A DNA stretch of 32,723 bases, taken from NCBI GenBank assembly GCA_029245955.1, contig JAQWOH010000055.1:1-32723 (forward strand), written 5' to 3'. Shown piece after piece: positions 17,850-27,161 of the stretch. The translations under genes and the position numbers were made by a program. Each line of letters starts with the position of its first letter. The stretch's first letter is position 1. Source of the stretch: Fuerstiella sp. GTDB lineage: Bacteria > Planctomycetota > Planctomycetia > Planctomycetales > Planctomycetaceae. The notes beneath the pieces were generated by a model. That model was not told where the DNA came from, made no database searches, and worked only from the letters and a program-made list of their open reading frames with translations.

Positions 17850-18399
17850 TCTGAAGGACACACCACACAGCCGTTTCTCACAGCATTTCAGAATTTCAGG
17901 CCCGAGTTGCCATTCTGCCCTGCGGCAGGCGATGGGGGGGGCGCAGTGCGGCGGCGTGAAACGGGATCCGTGCCGAGTGGTTGTCAGCCGACGGGGATCC
18001 TCCTGCTGCTTGCCCGCTCAGGTGAAACGCGGGATCCTGACTTCGGTCATCCGCCGATGATCGCGACCGCAGCTTCACGGTCTCGGCAAATCTCGAAACG
18101 AGGGTACTCCGGTGAGCTATCACCGCCAGTCATCACTTCATCCTCGGCTTCTTCAGCAGAACTTCGTCGGAGCGTTCCTGAACTCCCTCACAGGCTGCTC
18201 ACACGGACTGACAAGATCGCCGTTGGTCGCTGATCCGATGTATCACGGAGTCAGAAAAAGACGACACGGCTACCGCCAAAATCCGGTCTGTGTCCACGAC
18301 TGGCGGATGCCCTCAGGCTGCGCAGACGAGCGAATCTGACGTGCCGCGAATCCACGTATTAACCGGACCTGGAGTTGCCCGGAATATCAGTCCGTCAGT
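17850..18399. other. Gene-free gap
   Basis: Both strands were read in all frames. The short open frames here show no recognisable motif and no good start context. I see no RNA gene. A G-rich run (GATGGGGGGGGCGC) occurs near 17930. Confidence 0.5.
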
Positions 18400-18425
18400 C
18401 CGGCGGAGTTTCTTGAACCTACGGG
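18400..18425 (+). repeat. Dispersed short repeat, copy 4
   Basis: It reads GGCGGAGTTTCTTGAACC followed by TACGGG, related to the copies at 979-1004, 5349-5371 and 5941-5961. It lies 15 bases beyond the stop of the minus-strand metalloprotease and points toward it, the same orientation relative to the gene end as copies 1 and 2. Confidence 0.5.
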
Positions 18426-18440
18426 ATATCTGCCGGAAGT

Positions 18441-19457
18441 CTAATTCCCGTTAGTGCGCCGCTCAAGATAATCGGTCTTGAACCGAAACCCTTTAACCCT
18501 GTACTCACTGTGACCGGACTTGGAGTGCCGTTTGAGAACGAGACGAAATTCGCGGCCATTTGTTTTGTTCGTGTTGAAGTCTGGGTTGTCTGTGTCCGTT
18601 CCCAAAACAAGACGCTCCGGATCCAGTGACAGACGCCATGATTTTCCGGCTTTGTTCTTCCAGAGATAGGTTCCCGATTCATCCTGACCTGAAATCTCGC
18701 CCTGGTGCCAGTCTTCTTCAACGGGACTCCGACGATAATGTCCCTTGATCTGAATGATGATTGATTCCGGATCCCAACTGAGGCAGCTCTTTGCACGCCG
18801 CATCGCCTCCGCTCTCGCTGTGGTGATCTCATTCGGAGTCAGTGAGTAGGCTGGACGTTTGCCCCCCATCAGCCGCTGAAAGGCTGCTTGTTTTTCTTCA
18901 TCTGGATGTGCAAGTCGCAAATGGTGGCACAACTCGTGGGCACAGTTGCGTCCCAGGGATCCTTTCTGGAAAAAGTTGCGTTTCTGCGGTGATGTCTCGG
19001 GGGTGTCGGCTCTGGCACGGTCACCGACGGGCGTTCTGTATGGTCCACCGCCATTTGAGTATTCGTTGGACCAGATACCGACGGCTGCATGATTACTGAC
19101 CCGGTTGACACGATCGTCCGGATCACCGGCGAACCCCTGCGAGGTATTGCCAACAAACGGAAAGAAGTAAAGGTTCTGAATGACAGGATAATGTTTGTCC
19201 ACGTTGAAGTACGAATAAATCCTGGGGATGCGATCCGGATCTCCCCGGCCATGGTCATCACGTTTCGCATTCACGACATAACGGGCTGCGGACGTGTCGG
19301 TGGTGGCGGGTTCATGTTCCACGACCGATTCAACAAACCACTCGATGTCGGCCTGGCGCCAGATCAGATTGATCTCTTTCAGGAGCGGGTTGACATGACG
19401 CCCCTTGAACCAACATGAAAGTCGTCCGGCCGGGTGGGCAATGTTGAGCTCCGTCAT
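18441..19457 (-). CDS. Metzincin-like zinc metalloprotease, catalytic part
   Basis: From ATG 19457 the product is 338 residues. The zinc motif is H174-E-L-C-H178-H-L-R-L-A-H184, i.e. HExxHxxxxxH as in metzincins, with Arg in place of the usual Gly at the turn. About 15-20 residues later LMGGKRPAYSLTPNEITTAR matches the Met-turn and following helix of matrixin-like proteases. The N-terminal segment (PLLKEINLIWRQADIEWFVES) is the typical first helix and strand of that fold. The last 100 residues (WHQGEISG, YLWKNKAGKSWRL, GREFRLVLK) form a beta-rich domain of unknown role. There is no signal peptide in this frame; one lies in the same frame just upstream, cut off by a TGA at 19467-19469. The protease call is fairly firm; activity of the current allele is doubtful. 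Confidence 0.8.
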   Translation of the reverse strand: MTELNIAHPAGRLSCWFKGRHVNPLLKEINLIWRQADIEWFVESVVEHEPATTDTSAARYVVNAKRDDHGRGDPDRIPRIYSYFNVDKHYPVIQNLYFFPFVGNTSQGFAGDPDDRVNRVSNHAAVGIWSNEYSNGGGPYRTPVGDRARADTPETSPQKRNFFQKGSLGRNCAHELCHHLRLAHPDEEKQAAFQRLMGGKRPAYSLTPNEITTARAEAMRRAKSCLSWDPESIIIQIKGHYRRSPVEEDWHQGEISGQDESGTYLWKNKAGKSWRLSLDPERLVLGTDTDNPDFNTNKTNGREFRLVLKRHSKSGHSEYRVKGFRFKTDYLERRTNGN

Positions 19458-19466
19458 GATGTGAAT

Positions 19467-19640
19467 TCACAATGGAAGCCGGATCGTTCCACTCGGGGAC
19501 GCCGAAACTCTGCGTTTCAAATCTTCAGGAGCGGGCAGCTGAGCTTCGACGATCACTGGCAACGATCCCAGCAAAGTCAGAAGAATCAGCGCAACATTGC
19601 TACGCGTCAACCTGAGTGATCTATGTCTGAGTGTCGACAT
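19467..19640 (-). pseudogene. Severed signal-peptide N-terminus of the metalloprotease
   Basis: From ATG 19640 the frame encodes a basic start (MSTLRHRSLRLTR), a hydrophobic core (VALILLTLLGSLPVI) and a likely cleavage after VEA, then QLPAPEDLKRRVSASPSG and TIRLPL, ending at TGA (codon 58). The next codons, ATT CAC ATC ATG, continue in the same frame into the protease. Families of this type usually read LPVRVHLMTD at this place, so an Arg codon CGA mutated to TGA explains the stop best. Reconstructed, the gene would be 399 residues with the zinc motif at 235-245. Expression of the downstream part alone would leave a cytoplasmic, probably useless, protease. Confidence 0.65.
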
Positions 19641-20621
19641 CGATTCGTCGCATGAAAATTTGCGATCCATGTGTCGCCAGAGATGCCGACGGCACACAAG
19701 TAGACCCAGCCTACAGATAAGTGTCAACTAACTCCAGGTCCGCTCCGGAAGATGGCGTTCCCATTCGATATCTTGGTCCGGACGGGTACAGAATCTGACG
19801 TCCGGAGGACGGACACAGCCTCTTACGAGACTCAGCGAGTGTCCGAATATTCATACACATCGATACAGAATGTCGTGACAGACAGCACGGTGGAAATGAC
19901 AGATGGTTCGAGGAAAACGGGTGGCCCTGTTGCGATGCCACTCGAGCGTCTGCACCTTCGCTGCGCCGCAGACTCTGCGCAGATCCCTTTTCGGGGCGAT
20001 GTCGCGCCTGCTGTTAACCCCGTGCAGGAAAGTTCGAGAAGAGTTGTTGACCTCTGAGCCACCGTGGACGAGTCGAACTTTTACAAAGCGTTACTGTTTC
20101 ATGACTTCCGGAGTGGGGACGCGAGTCATTACGAAGAGCGTCTGGCACGGGGAGGGGAGTGGTACTTTTCTGTCATCTTGTTGCAGCAGTCTTCCATAGA
20201 TGATCATGTGCTTGGTTGCCGGATTGCAATCAGCGCCGCAGGTCCTCTATGTGGTGGCTGGTCGCACTGCTGTCAGCAATGCCGCGTTGCCGGAGCACCT
20301 GCTGTGCGACACCAAATCCGCCAGCGGCGATGGCTTGAGTCCTCTCGATCAATTCACGCTGCACGGGCGGACATGCGAGGATCGGCGACTATCCGTTCCC
20401 GCTGGCTTTACCGATCCGCTTCATCGTACGACGCTTCCCGGCATCGAACTGTGGTCGTATACTTTGCTGCATCAGAGAACCTCCGTGCGTGCCGGTGTGA
20501 GTAGACCGTTCAAGCAAAAAAACACCGGAATTCACCGTAGGTTTTCGTTTTACCGGAAATTCACGAAATGCGGATACCCTGCTTTAATGTCTAGTTCTAT
20601 TTCATACTTGGAGGGCTCTAC
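19641..20621. other. Gene-poor gap of about 1 kb
   Basis: Several open frames of 75-150 codons exist on the plus strand (for example 20064-20504 and 20200-20649), but their translations are rich in Arg, Ser and Cys with no motif, and they overlap each other and the next gene. I see no credible gene, RNA or terminal repeat. The last 15 bases contain GGAGG, the ribosome binding site of the carbonic anhydrase gene. Confidence 0.5.
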
Positions 20622-21380
20622 GTGCAGAACAATTCCACCACGACTCTGAGAGGCTTCGTTGCGTTATGCGTATTCAGTGCAACTGCAGTCACCTTGGGCC
20701 AAAGCACGGCCCAGGAAGCTCAGTTGCTTCCTCGTTCTAAGCGAGTGCTGACGCAGAAGGAGCAACAGGCCCTGACGCCTCAGAAAATTCTCGATTTGCT
20801 GAAAACGGGTAATCAAAGATTCGTTGAGGGAACATTGACGCGGCGAAACCATTCCAGGCAGATTCGAGCAGCGGCGAGCGGGCAGTTTCCCAAAGCAGTG
20901 ATTCTCTCGTGCCTTGACGCTCGAATTCCTGTGGAAGACGTTTTTGATTGCGGCATTGGCGATCTTTTTGTAGCTCGCGTCGCTGGTAATTTTGCCAACA
21001 CGGACATTCTCGGCAGCATCGAATTCGGGTGCAAAGTCGCCGGTGCCAAAATGGTTCTCATTCTCGGGCACGGCAGCTGCGGCGCGGTGAACGCAACGAT
21101 TGATGGTGCGGAACTGGGGAACATCACCAGCATGCTTGCGAATATTCGTCCAGCAGTGGACAGCGTCAGGTACGACGGCGAACGAACCAGCAGCAACGCG
21201 GAATTCGCAGACAAGGTGACTGAAGCAAATGTACGGCTTACTATGAATTACATTCGCAAAAATAGTCCTGTCCTCAGAGATCTGGAAGATAGCGGAAGGA
21301 TTAAACTGGTCGGTGCCATTTACGAGATGAAAAGCGGTAAAGTGTCATTTCTGAAGCCTGTGGCTAAACCAGAGAAATGA
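20622..21380 (+). CDS. Secreted beta-class carbonic anhydrase
   Basis: The product is 252 residues from a GTG start at 20622, supported by GGAGG 7 bases upstream. The N-terminus (GFVALCVFSATAVTLGQSTAQ) is a signal peptide, so the enzyme should act in the periplasm or outside. Beta-carbonic anhydrase motifs are intact: Cys97 in SCLDAR with the Asp99/Arg101 dyad, and His150 and Cys153 in GHGSCGAV as the remaining zinc ligands. DILGSIEFG and LVGAIYEMKSGKVSFL are normal for the family. It interconverts CO2 and bicarbonate. Neighbours on both sides are far away and unrelated, so it is probably a single-gene unit. Exported beta enzymes are less common than cytoplasmic ones. Confidence 0.93.
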   Translation: MQNNSTTTLRGFVALCVFSATAVTLGQSTAQEAQLLPRSKRVLTQKEQQALTPQKILDLLKTGNQRFVEGTLTRRNHSRQIRAAASGQFPKAVILSCLDARIPVEDVFDCGIGDLFVARVAGNFANTDILGSIEFGCKVAGAKMVLILGHGSCGAVNATIDGAELGNITSMLANIRPAVDSVRYDGERTSSNAEFADKVTEANVRLTMNYIRKNSPVLRDLEDSGRIKLVGAIYEMKSGKVSFLKPVAKPEK

Positions 21381-21736
21381 CTTTCTGAAGGCCCGTTTTC
21401 AAGCCGCCGCGACATCCTCCGCTGGCTTGCATCCACGGATGCTGACCACCGGAAAAAAAGTTTGGGCGACAACTCGCACCCAAGAGTCCCAATTGTTGCG
21501 GTAAACAGCAAGGTTGTAATTCCGCAGCCGAGGACGTCGATCCGGAACTGTCCTGTAAAATGTATCCCCTGCAAAGTATTACAGGCAGTGGGACCGGTTT
21601 CGAGCTCCTCCAGCGTCGACATTAACGTCAATTCATGTCCATCGTGTTAATCCGCAGCGTTGGCCGGTTCTACCTGCGCTGTAACCAATGCCTATGGTTC
21701 GACGACTGTCCTGGTCTTAAGTCGAAACCGTGAGTG
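21381..21736. other. Gap between convergent genes
   Basis: The 356 bases between the carbonic anhydrase and the end of the CRTAC1-like gene show no supportable gene and no clear intrinsic terminator. Confidence 0.5.
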
Positions 21737-23902
21737 TTAACGTTGTTGGTAGCGGTCTTCGCCTTCGGTGATTTCAATCCGCTGTCCAACAGACACGTCA
21801 TGAAACCGTTGTACCTGGTCACTCGCGGGCCAATATACCTCAAGCAAATCGATGCGGGTTGCCTTGCCAACACCAATATTGCGACGCAGTGGGTTTCCCC
21901 CAAAGCTGCCGCCACTGTTCACCCATTTATAGATGGAACGCTGTTCTCCGTCATCTTGGATCTTCAAGTGAATTCGAGCACCGATCGCACAGCGATTGGA
22001 CGTTGTTCCGATGAGATCAATGGTGATCCAGTTATTGCCAAAACCTGGATTCTTAAACAGGGCGTTGCTGAATCCATCGCCTGCGAATGCACCACCCATG
22101 ACAATGAATACGTCCTGGTCGCCGTCATTATCGAAGTCGGCAAACGAAACGGCATGCCCTTTCTGCAAGTGACTGAAACCGCCGGCTATCGAAATGTCCG
22201 TAAATCCCGTTCCACCGTCATTCAGAAACATCCGATTCGGCATCAATGCTTCGTAATCCTGATATCCTGTGCCAAGATAGTAGTCAGGAAATCCATCTGC
22301 ATTGAGGTCCCCGAAATTGGAGCCCATTGGCAACGTTACACGAGCAACGCCCTGTTCGGCAGCGACATTGCGAAAACCGCCGTTGGAATCCCCCTGATAA
22401 AGATGATCTACTTGTGCCTTATGTGGCAGGTCCAGAAAGTCTGAAACGAAGCCGGCGATACCATTGTCAAGGTCATATGCTGAAACGTAAAAATCGATAG
22501 CGCCGTCGTTGTTGAAGTCCCACGACCAAACCGGAAAACTGGCAATAGGTCCTGCGACGCCACACTCTGATGCAACGTCAGTAAAGGTTCCGTTGCGATT
22601 GTTGTGATACAGCCGATTCTGGCCCCCCAGGTTTGAAACATAGAGATCCGGAAATCGGTCGTTGTCATAGTCGCCCCAGGCGACTCCCTTTGCGTAGCCG
22701 TAGTTGGCCACACCAGCACTTTGAGCTACCTCCGAAAAAACGCCTTTTCCGTTGTTTCGAAACAACTGGCTGGGCACGTCTTCATTGCCTACGTACAGAT
22801 CTAAATCACCGTCGTTGTCATAGTCAGCCCACTCAGCAGTCTGTGTGGGACATTGGTAATCGGCGAGTCCGGCACTGATGGTTACGTCGCGAAACGATCC
22901 CTGACCGTTATTGCGAAGCAGAGAATTCGGGTGAGCCGACTTCTTTCCCATCCATCCGCCTCTTAGCACCAGCAGGTCCAGATCTCCGTCATTGTCGTAG
23001 TCGGCCTGCTTGAGATTAAGTCCGCCCAGCATTCCGCCAAAGCCGGCTTCTTGACTCCGGTCGCTGAACGAACCATCTCTCTCATTACGAAAATACCTCA
23101 ATTCTACTGAGGGATCCCAGTCAGAGACGATTATGTCCAGAAGTCCATCACCGTTGAAATCATCGCAGACCACACCGCCCGCGAGACTGAACGTATCAAG
23201 GCCTAGTTCTGCTGCGACGTCTGCAAAGCGAGGAAAGTTCTGCTTTGAACGAAACAGATCTGGTGTGATTCTGACGTCAGGCGGGACACCGTCTGGATAC
23301 GTGCCAAGTGTCATGTGTGCGACGTTCAGCAGCCACCGCGCAATGTGATCGTCCGGGGCACGCTGCAGCAGAAGTTCCAGGTATTCAATTGCCTTCTTTG
23401 AACCCTCCTTCCGAACATGAATTCCCTGTCCCTGGATCGGCAGAATGCAACTCTCGCCCGTGCGGCAGTTCACGCAATTCTCGACTTCACCGATTCTGAG
23501 ATGTGATACAGACAACTTCAAAAGTGTTTCTCGTCTGTACTTTTCGAGCACTTCTGCCGTCACGTGTTCCCGCAGATCAGGCAGTATGTTGTAGAAATTC
23601 TGAAAAGCCTCTATTGCTTCAATGTTACGTCCCAGTCGCAACGCCGAATTGCCTCGTTGCCAGTGCAGTTGCGATCGCTGAAGAGTATCAATGTTGTCTT
23701 GCAGGCGCTGAGTAACCTGCCGCAGTTCGGCATCTCCCAGGTAAGGGTTTTCGTCTGCGGTACGGCGTTGAACTTCGCGGAGCAACGTAAGCATTTCGTC
23801 GTGAGTGTCATGTACGTCGTGAATCGGAAGCAACAACGACCACAGCAATCCGAGAACGGTCATGGCCAAGAGCACTATCACTGCCAAGAGCAAGCGGGTC
23901 AT
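21737..23902 (-). CDS. CRTAC1-like protein: TPR, FG-GAP/VCBS propeller, ASPIC/UnbV domain
   Basis: The product is 721 residues. A hydrophobic N-terminal helix (about 4-26) acts as membrane anchor or uncleaved signal. A TPR-like region (about 75-215) contains a conserved cysteine cluster, C143-V-N-C146 and C152 in ENCVNCRTGESCILPI. From about 225 to 620 there are at least seven FG-GAP/VCBS repeats with Ca-binding loops such as DFNGDGLLDI, DYDNDGDLDL, DFNNDGAIDF, DLNADGFPDY and DFDNDGDQDV, which form an integrin-like propeller. The last 85 residues, with RIHLKIQDDGEQRSIYKWVNSG and LEVYWPASDQVQRF, are the ASPIC/UnbV domain. Such proteins are surface-exposed and probably adhesive or ligand-binding. 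The ATG at 23902 has only a weak GGGAA ribosome site. Confidence 0.92.
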   Translation of the reverse strand: MTRLLLAVIVLLAMTVLGLLWSLLLPIHDVHDTHDEMLTLLREVQRRTADENPYLGDAELRQVTQRLQDNIDTLQRSQLHWQRGNSALRLGRNIEAIEAFQNFYNILPDLREHVTAEVLEKYRRETLLKLSVSHLRIGEVENCVNCRTGESCILPIQGQGIHVRKEGSKKAIEYLELLLQRAPDDHIARWLLNVAHMTLGTYPDGVPPDVRITPDLFRSKQNFPRFADVAAELGLDTFSLAGGVVCDDFNGDGLLDIIVSDWDPSVELRYFRNERDGSFSDRSQEAGFGGMLGGLNLKQADYDNDGDLDLLVLRGGWMGKKSAHPNSLLRNNGQGSFRDVTISAGLADYQCPTQTAEWADYDNDGDLDLYVGNEDVPSQLFRNNGKGVFSEVAQSAGVANYGYAKGVAWGDYDNDRFPDLYVSNLGGQNRLYHNNRNGTFTDVASECGVAGPIASFPVWSWDFNNDGAIDFYVSAYDLDNGIAGFVSDFLDLPHKAQVDHLYQGDSNGGFRNVAAEQGVARVTLPMGSNFGDLNADGFPDYYLGTGYQDYEALMPNRMFLNDGGTGFTDISIAGGFSHLQKGHAVSFADFDNDGDQDVFIVMGGAFAGDGFSNALFKNPGFGNNWITIDLIGTTSNRCAIGARIHLKIQDDGEQRSIYKWVNSGGSFGGNPLRRNIGVGKATRIDLLEVYWPASDQVQRFHDVSVGQRIEITEGEDRYQQR

Positions 23903-25112
23903 CGTGTTTCCCAGTCATAGCTACAATGAGTGCTTTGCGGCATTACGATTCTCCCATTGCCTTTCACGTGCATAATTCGAGACCTTTCCTGTATCGCTGT
24001 CCGGTAACAATATTCTATGGCCATGCCTCTGAAAAAACCGGGCCTTCGCGACAGTGATTGGTTGGCACAGGCCCGGCTCAACTGAGTGTTCAGCGATTAA
24101 CATCTGGTCAAAAGATACCCGAACGAAAAAGATTACGACAGCCTCCGCAGCATTCCCGACGGCGGGCAATCAGGGATGTGGCCATACGTTGGTTTCACTC
24201 TGAATGCGCTGCCGCACAGACCCCGTACGGACATAGAACTCAGCTGACCGAAAAGGTCTCCCAATCTAACCGTAACCGAATTCTTACGATTGGGCTCTGA
24301 ACCGACCGGGCACGCTCTGCTTAAGCCGTGGTCGCCCGGCAGACGCAAGTACGTGCAGTCGAAGGGACGTACATCGGAACTTTCCATTCCTTCTGCTGCC
24401 GGCTATGTGGTCAAGAGTTGCGAACTGCTGATGATTGCCGAAGGGGTACAGAGGGCACTCGCGTCGATACGGGCAAACGTTCCCTGTTCGGGCTTAAATG
24501 GCGGCTGGAACTGGCAGGCTGGCCGAACTGCTGAGTATGATGAACCGCATCGACGCCGCTTGGCCCCAACGCTGTCGGTAACCTCACACCACAGGCCCTG
24601 GTCCGGTCGACATAACCTGCCCGCGCTGTCGCCCCGTGCCCGCCGGACGGTCCCGGATTGGTTCCCGGCACAGTTTACTTGTTGTCGTAGACCATACTCG
24701 ACCGTGCGAGTAGCGAAACTACTGTTGAAAAGTGTTCTGCACGGCCACAACTCAGCGTGAACCGCTGTAATCAGCAATCCGCTCAACTGCGTTCACTCAG
24801 AGTCGCCCTGACGGACTGAATTCACAACCAATCAATCCAATGATTCGCGAAACCGCCACAACTATAGAGCAGATTACGAAATGACGGAACCGGTTCTGTC
24901 TCGTGGGGCAATCGTCCTGTTGTCGAAACACGTGAACCGTGACCATGGGGCAGAGAGAATTGATGCAGGTTTCATTAATCTGTGTTAAATGTTTGATTCT
25001 GTATGATCCAACGCGACACACGGAATTCGTGGTGGTGTTATTAATGTCAATGCCGTCGCGAGATGCGTTCAAGAGCAGGACATTTGAGTTTTACGATCAG
25101 GGACAGCACGAA
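23903..25112. other. Gene-poor gap of 1.2 kb
   Basis: It separates the divergent CRTAC1-like and EF-hand genes. Open frames up to 156 codons (24290-24760 plus, 24403-24786 minus) overlap in opposite strands, are Arg/Ser/Cys-rich and show no domain. I see no tRNA, insertion-element ends or CRISPR. The AT-richer stretch near 24960-25060 probably carries the EF-hand gene promoter. Confidence 0.5.
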
Positions 25113-26603
25113 ATGAGAGTCTTCGAAGAATTCAGATTTGAGTTGTTGTGTCTGTTAACAGCGGGATTCTTGGCCCCGGTGGCCTTTGCCCAGTCACCTT
25201 CTCCAGCACGCACCCCACAGTCGAAGGTTGGTGGTGTGCCTGTCGCCGAGATTCTTCAGCGTCTGGGGGCGAAACTTGAATCCGGTGTGTCGAAGAAGGT
25301 TCTCGATGGTTATGTCGACCATTTTGAACGCACGGACCCGAACCGAGATGGTAAACACACCAGGGAAGAATACGTTGAAAACGGAGTCTATATGACACCA
25401 CAGGCGCGAGCCGGAATTTTCCGAGCCGCCGATGGTGATGCAGACGGAGTCGTAACCAGAGCCGAATATGTCCTGAATCGAATTATCACTGATGAAGGCA
25501 AAGAAATCGTTCAGGGGATGGACGATGACAGAGACGGCTTGGTTGAGCGAGTCGAGTTCGTCAGGCATGCAACGCGTTTGCTATCCGACGACAAGCTGGC
25601 TGCACAGGTTTTTTCTGCGCTGGACAGGAACGCTGATGGCGGCATACCTATCCCTGAATACCTGCAAATCTGGGGAAAGTGGGCACGCGCAGGGCAGAAG
25701 GCAGCTAAAGAACACGTGGGCGTGAGGCCGGCAGATGTTGCCAGGTCTCACGCGAGAGACAGACGCCCCAGTGCAGACGCCGGACCCCCAAGCATCGATG
25801 AGACCTTTGAACGCTTTGATCGTGATAAGGATGGAAAGCTCCGACAGCAAGAGATACCCGAGTTCGTTAGCCAGTTCATTCTTCCCGCCGACACGAACAA
25901 GGATGATGCTGTCACAAAACAGGAGCTTGAGGCATTCCGGAAGAGTTGGGGTGCAGGGCGTCCGGATACGGGGGCCAGGTTGACAGACAGGACGGTCGCG
26001 ACAGCAATCGGAACGGGCAATGCGCAGCCCGTTCCGGAGAATTGTCCTGCCTGTGCGATGGGGCTGACGGCGAAGTTTATATTCAATCGACTGGATGTCG
26101 ACGAAGACAGGCTCATCACCGTGACTGAGTTCTTACGCAGTCCGGGGATGCAGGACCTGGCGAAAGCTCGTGAAGTTTTCGAACGGCTTGACAAGAGTGG
26201 TGATGAAAAACTGTCCTTGCAGGAATTAGAGACGGTCTACATCGTCCGCCATGCCAAGTGCAGAAAACCTGATCCGGCTGTACTCGTCGCCAATACAAAA
26301 AACATCAGGTCGGACGGCCGTGGCGATGGACGTCGTTTCGATCAAGTGTTCATTCTGCGAAGCGATAAGGATAGCGACGGAAAAATCAGCAAAGAAGAGT
26401 TCCGCGGACCGGTCTCCGGCTTCAACCGACTGGACAAGAATAGAAACGGTTTTATTGAGAAGGATGAATTGGGAGATCTCCATCAGCGGCGGCTGAACGA
26501 TTCTAAGAGCATAAAAGAGCGGCTTCGAAGCGGCGACATTTCGAAACCCCTTCAGGGCAAACGCCCCAATGTTTCTGGTGATGCTCAAACGAAGAAGGAA
26601 TGA
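25113..26603 (+). CDS. Secreted EF-hand repeat protein
   Basis: I choose ATG 25113 because AGGGA lies about 9 bases upstream and MRVFEEFRFELLCLLTAGFLAPVAFA is a signal peptide; the frame is open back to 24939. The product is 496 residues. It has about ten EF-hand-like Ca loops at 75-86, 107-118, 137-148, 171-182, 236-247, 260-271, 328-339, 360-371, 418-429 and 441-452. The best preserved are DRDKDGKLRQQE, DKDSDGKISKEE and DKNRNGFIEKDE; those at 328 (DVDEDRLITVTE) and 360 (DKSGDEKLSLQE) lack the central Gly. A CxxC pair (311-314, ENCPACAM) lies between the two halves. It probably binds calcium outside the cytoplasm. The partner is unknown. Confidence 0.9.
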   Translation: MRVFEEFRFELLCLLTAGFLAPVAFAQSPSPARTPQSKVGGVPVAEILQRLGAKLESGVSKKVLDGYVDHFERTDPNRDGKHTREEYVENGVYMTPQARAGIFRAADGDADGVVTRAEYVLNRIITDEGKEIVQGMDDDRDGLVERVEFVRHATRLLSDDKLAAQVFSALDRNADGGIPIPEYLQIWGKWARAGQKAAKEHVGVRPADVARSHARDRRPSADAGPPSIDETFERFDRDKDGKLRQQEIPEFVSQFILPADTNKDDAVTKQELEAFRKSWGAGRPDTGARLTDRTVATAIGTGNAQPVPENCPACAMGLTAKFIFNRLDVDEDRLITVTEFLRSPGMQDLAKAREVFERLDKSGDEKLSLQELETVYIVRHAKCRKPDPAVLVANTKNIRSDGRGDGRRFDQVFILRSDKDSDGKISKEEFRGPVSGFNRLDKNRNGFIEKDELGDLHQRRLNDSKSIKERLRSGDISKPLQGKRPNVSGDAQTKKE

Positions 26604-27161
26604 TTTCGATGATCGCTCGACGTCATGCGAGGCACAGCGGAAGGAGTCGAGGCACTTGGTAGACTTGGCCTTAAATCACTAAACTCTGGCTCAAAACTAG
26701 TGGGATTCATTGGGAAACTAGGGCCTTTTTCTTCACCTCTTACCGTCATAGTGGCAATCGGGACAGGAGCAAAGTGGCCCAGGCGGCAGAAGCCGGGGCT
26801 CGTGATCTGATGGGAGCAGCTCTGGTTGAAGGGACTATGCGAGTCGTGGTCATGGATGGCGGGTCAATCTTGAGTGCCTCATACAGTTTGTGATCTTCGG
26901 CAAGCATCATCTCGACCATTTGGGGCGTGAGTTTCCGGTTTATTACAACAGTAACTGTTTGCATTATGCCCAGGATAGCCTTTCGCCGATTCGATAGATT
27001 TCAAGAAAGATTGAGATCAGGTCATTCATTGGTGGACTCGTGAAATCGTTCATCAGGAAAGCTGCATGACCAATAGACACTGCCATGTTTAACGATTCCA
27101 TTGATCGTAGCTGGCAGCTCTGAGACTGTTGCACACATTAAACGAACCGCGTGGTCAGCTC
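26604..27161. other. Gap with one doubtful small ORF
   Basis: The minus strand at 26746-26964 encodes 72 residues beginning MQTVTVVINRKLTPQMVEMM and LAEDHKLYEALKIDPP, which looks protein-like for the first 36 residues and then becomes low-complexity. It may be the remnant of a decayed gene; I do not recognise the family. Nothing else is supportable here. Confidence 0.3.

Noticed and set aside
19467..19469. TGA read as selenocysteine in the metalloprotease
   Set aside because: The position is not near the active site, relatives would have Arg there, and no downstream SECIS-like hairpin was evident.
20064..20504. 146-codon frame as a gene before the carbonic anhydrase
   Set aside because: Arg/Ser/Cys-rich translation, overlap with another frame, no ribosome site and no motif.
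24290..24786. Overlapping opposite-strand frames of 127-156 codons
   Set aside because: Neither shows domains or start signals, and the composition resembles translated noncoding GC-rich DNA.
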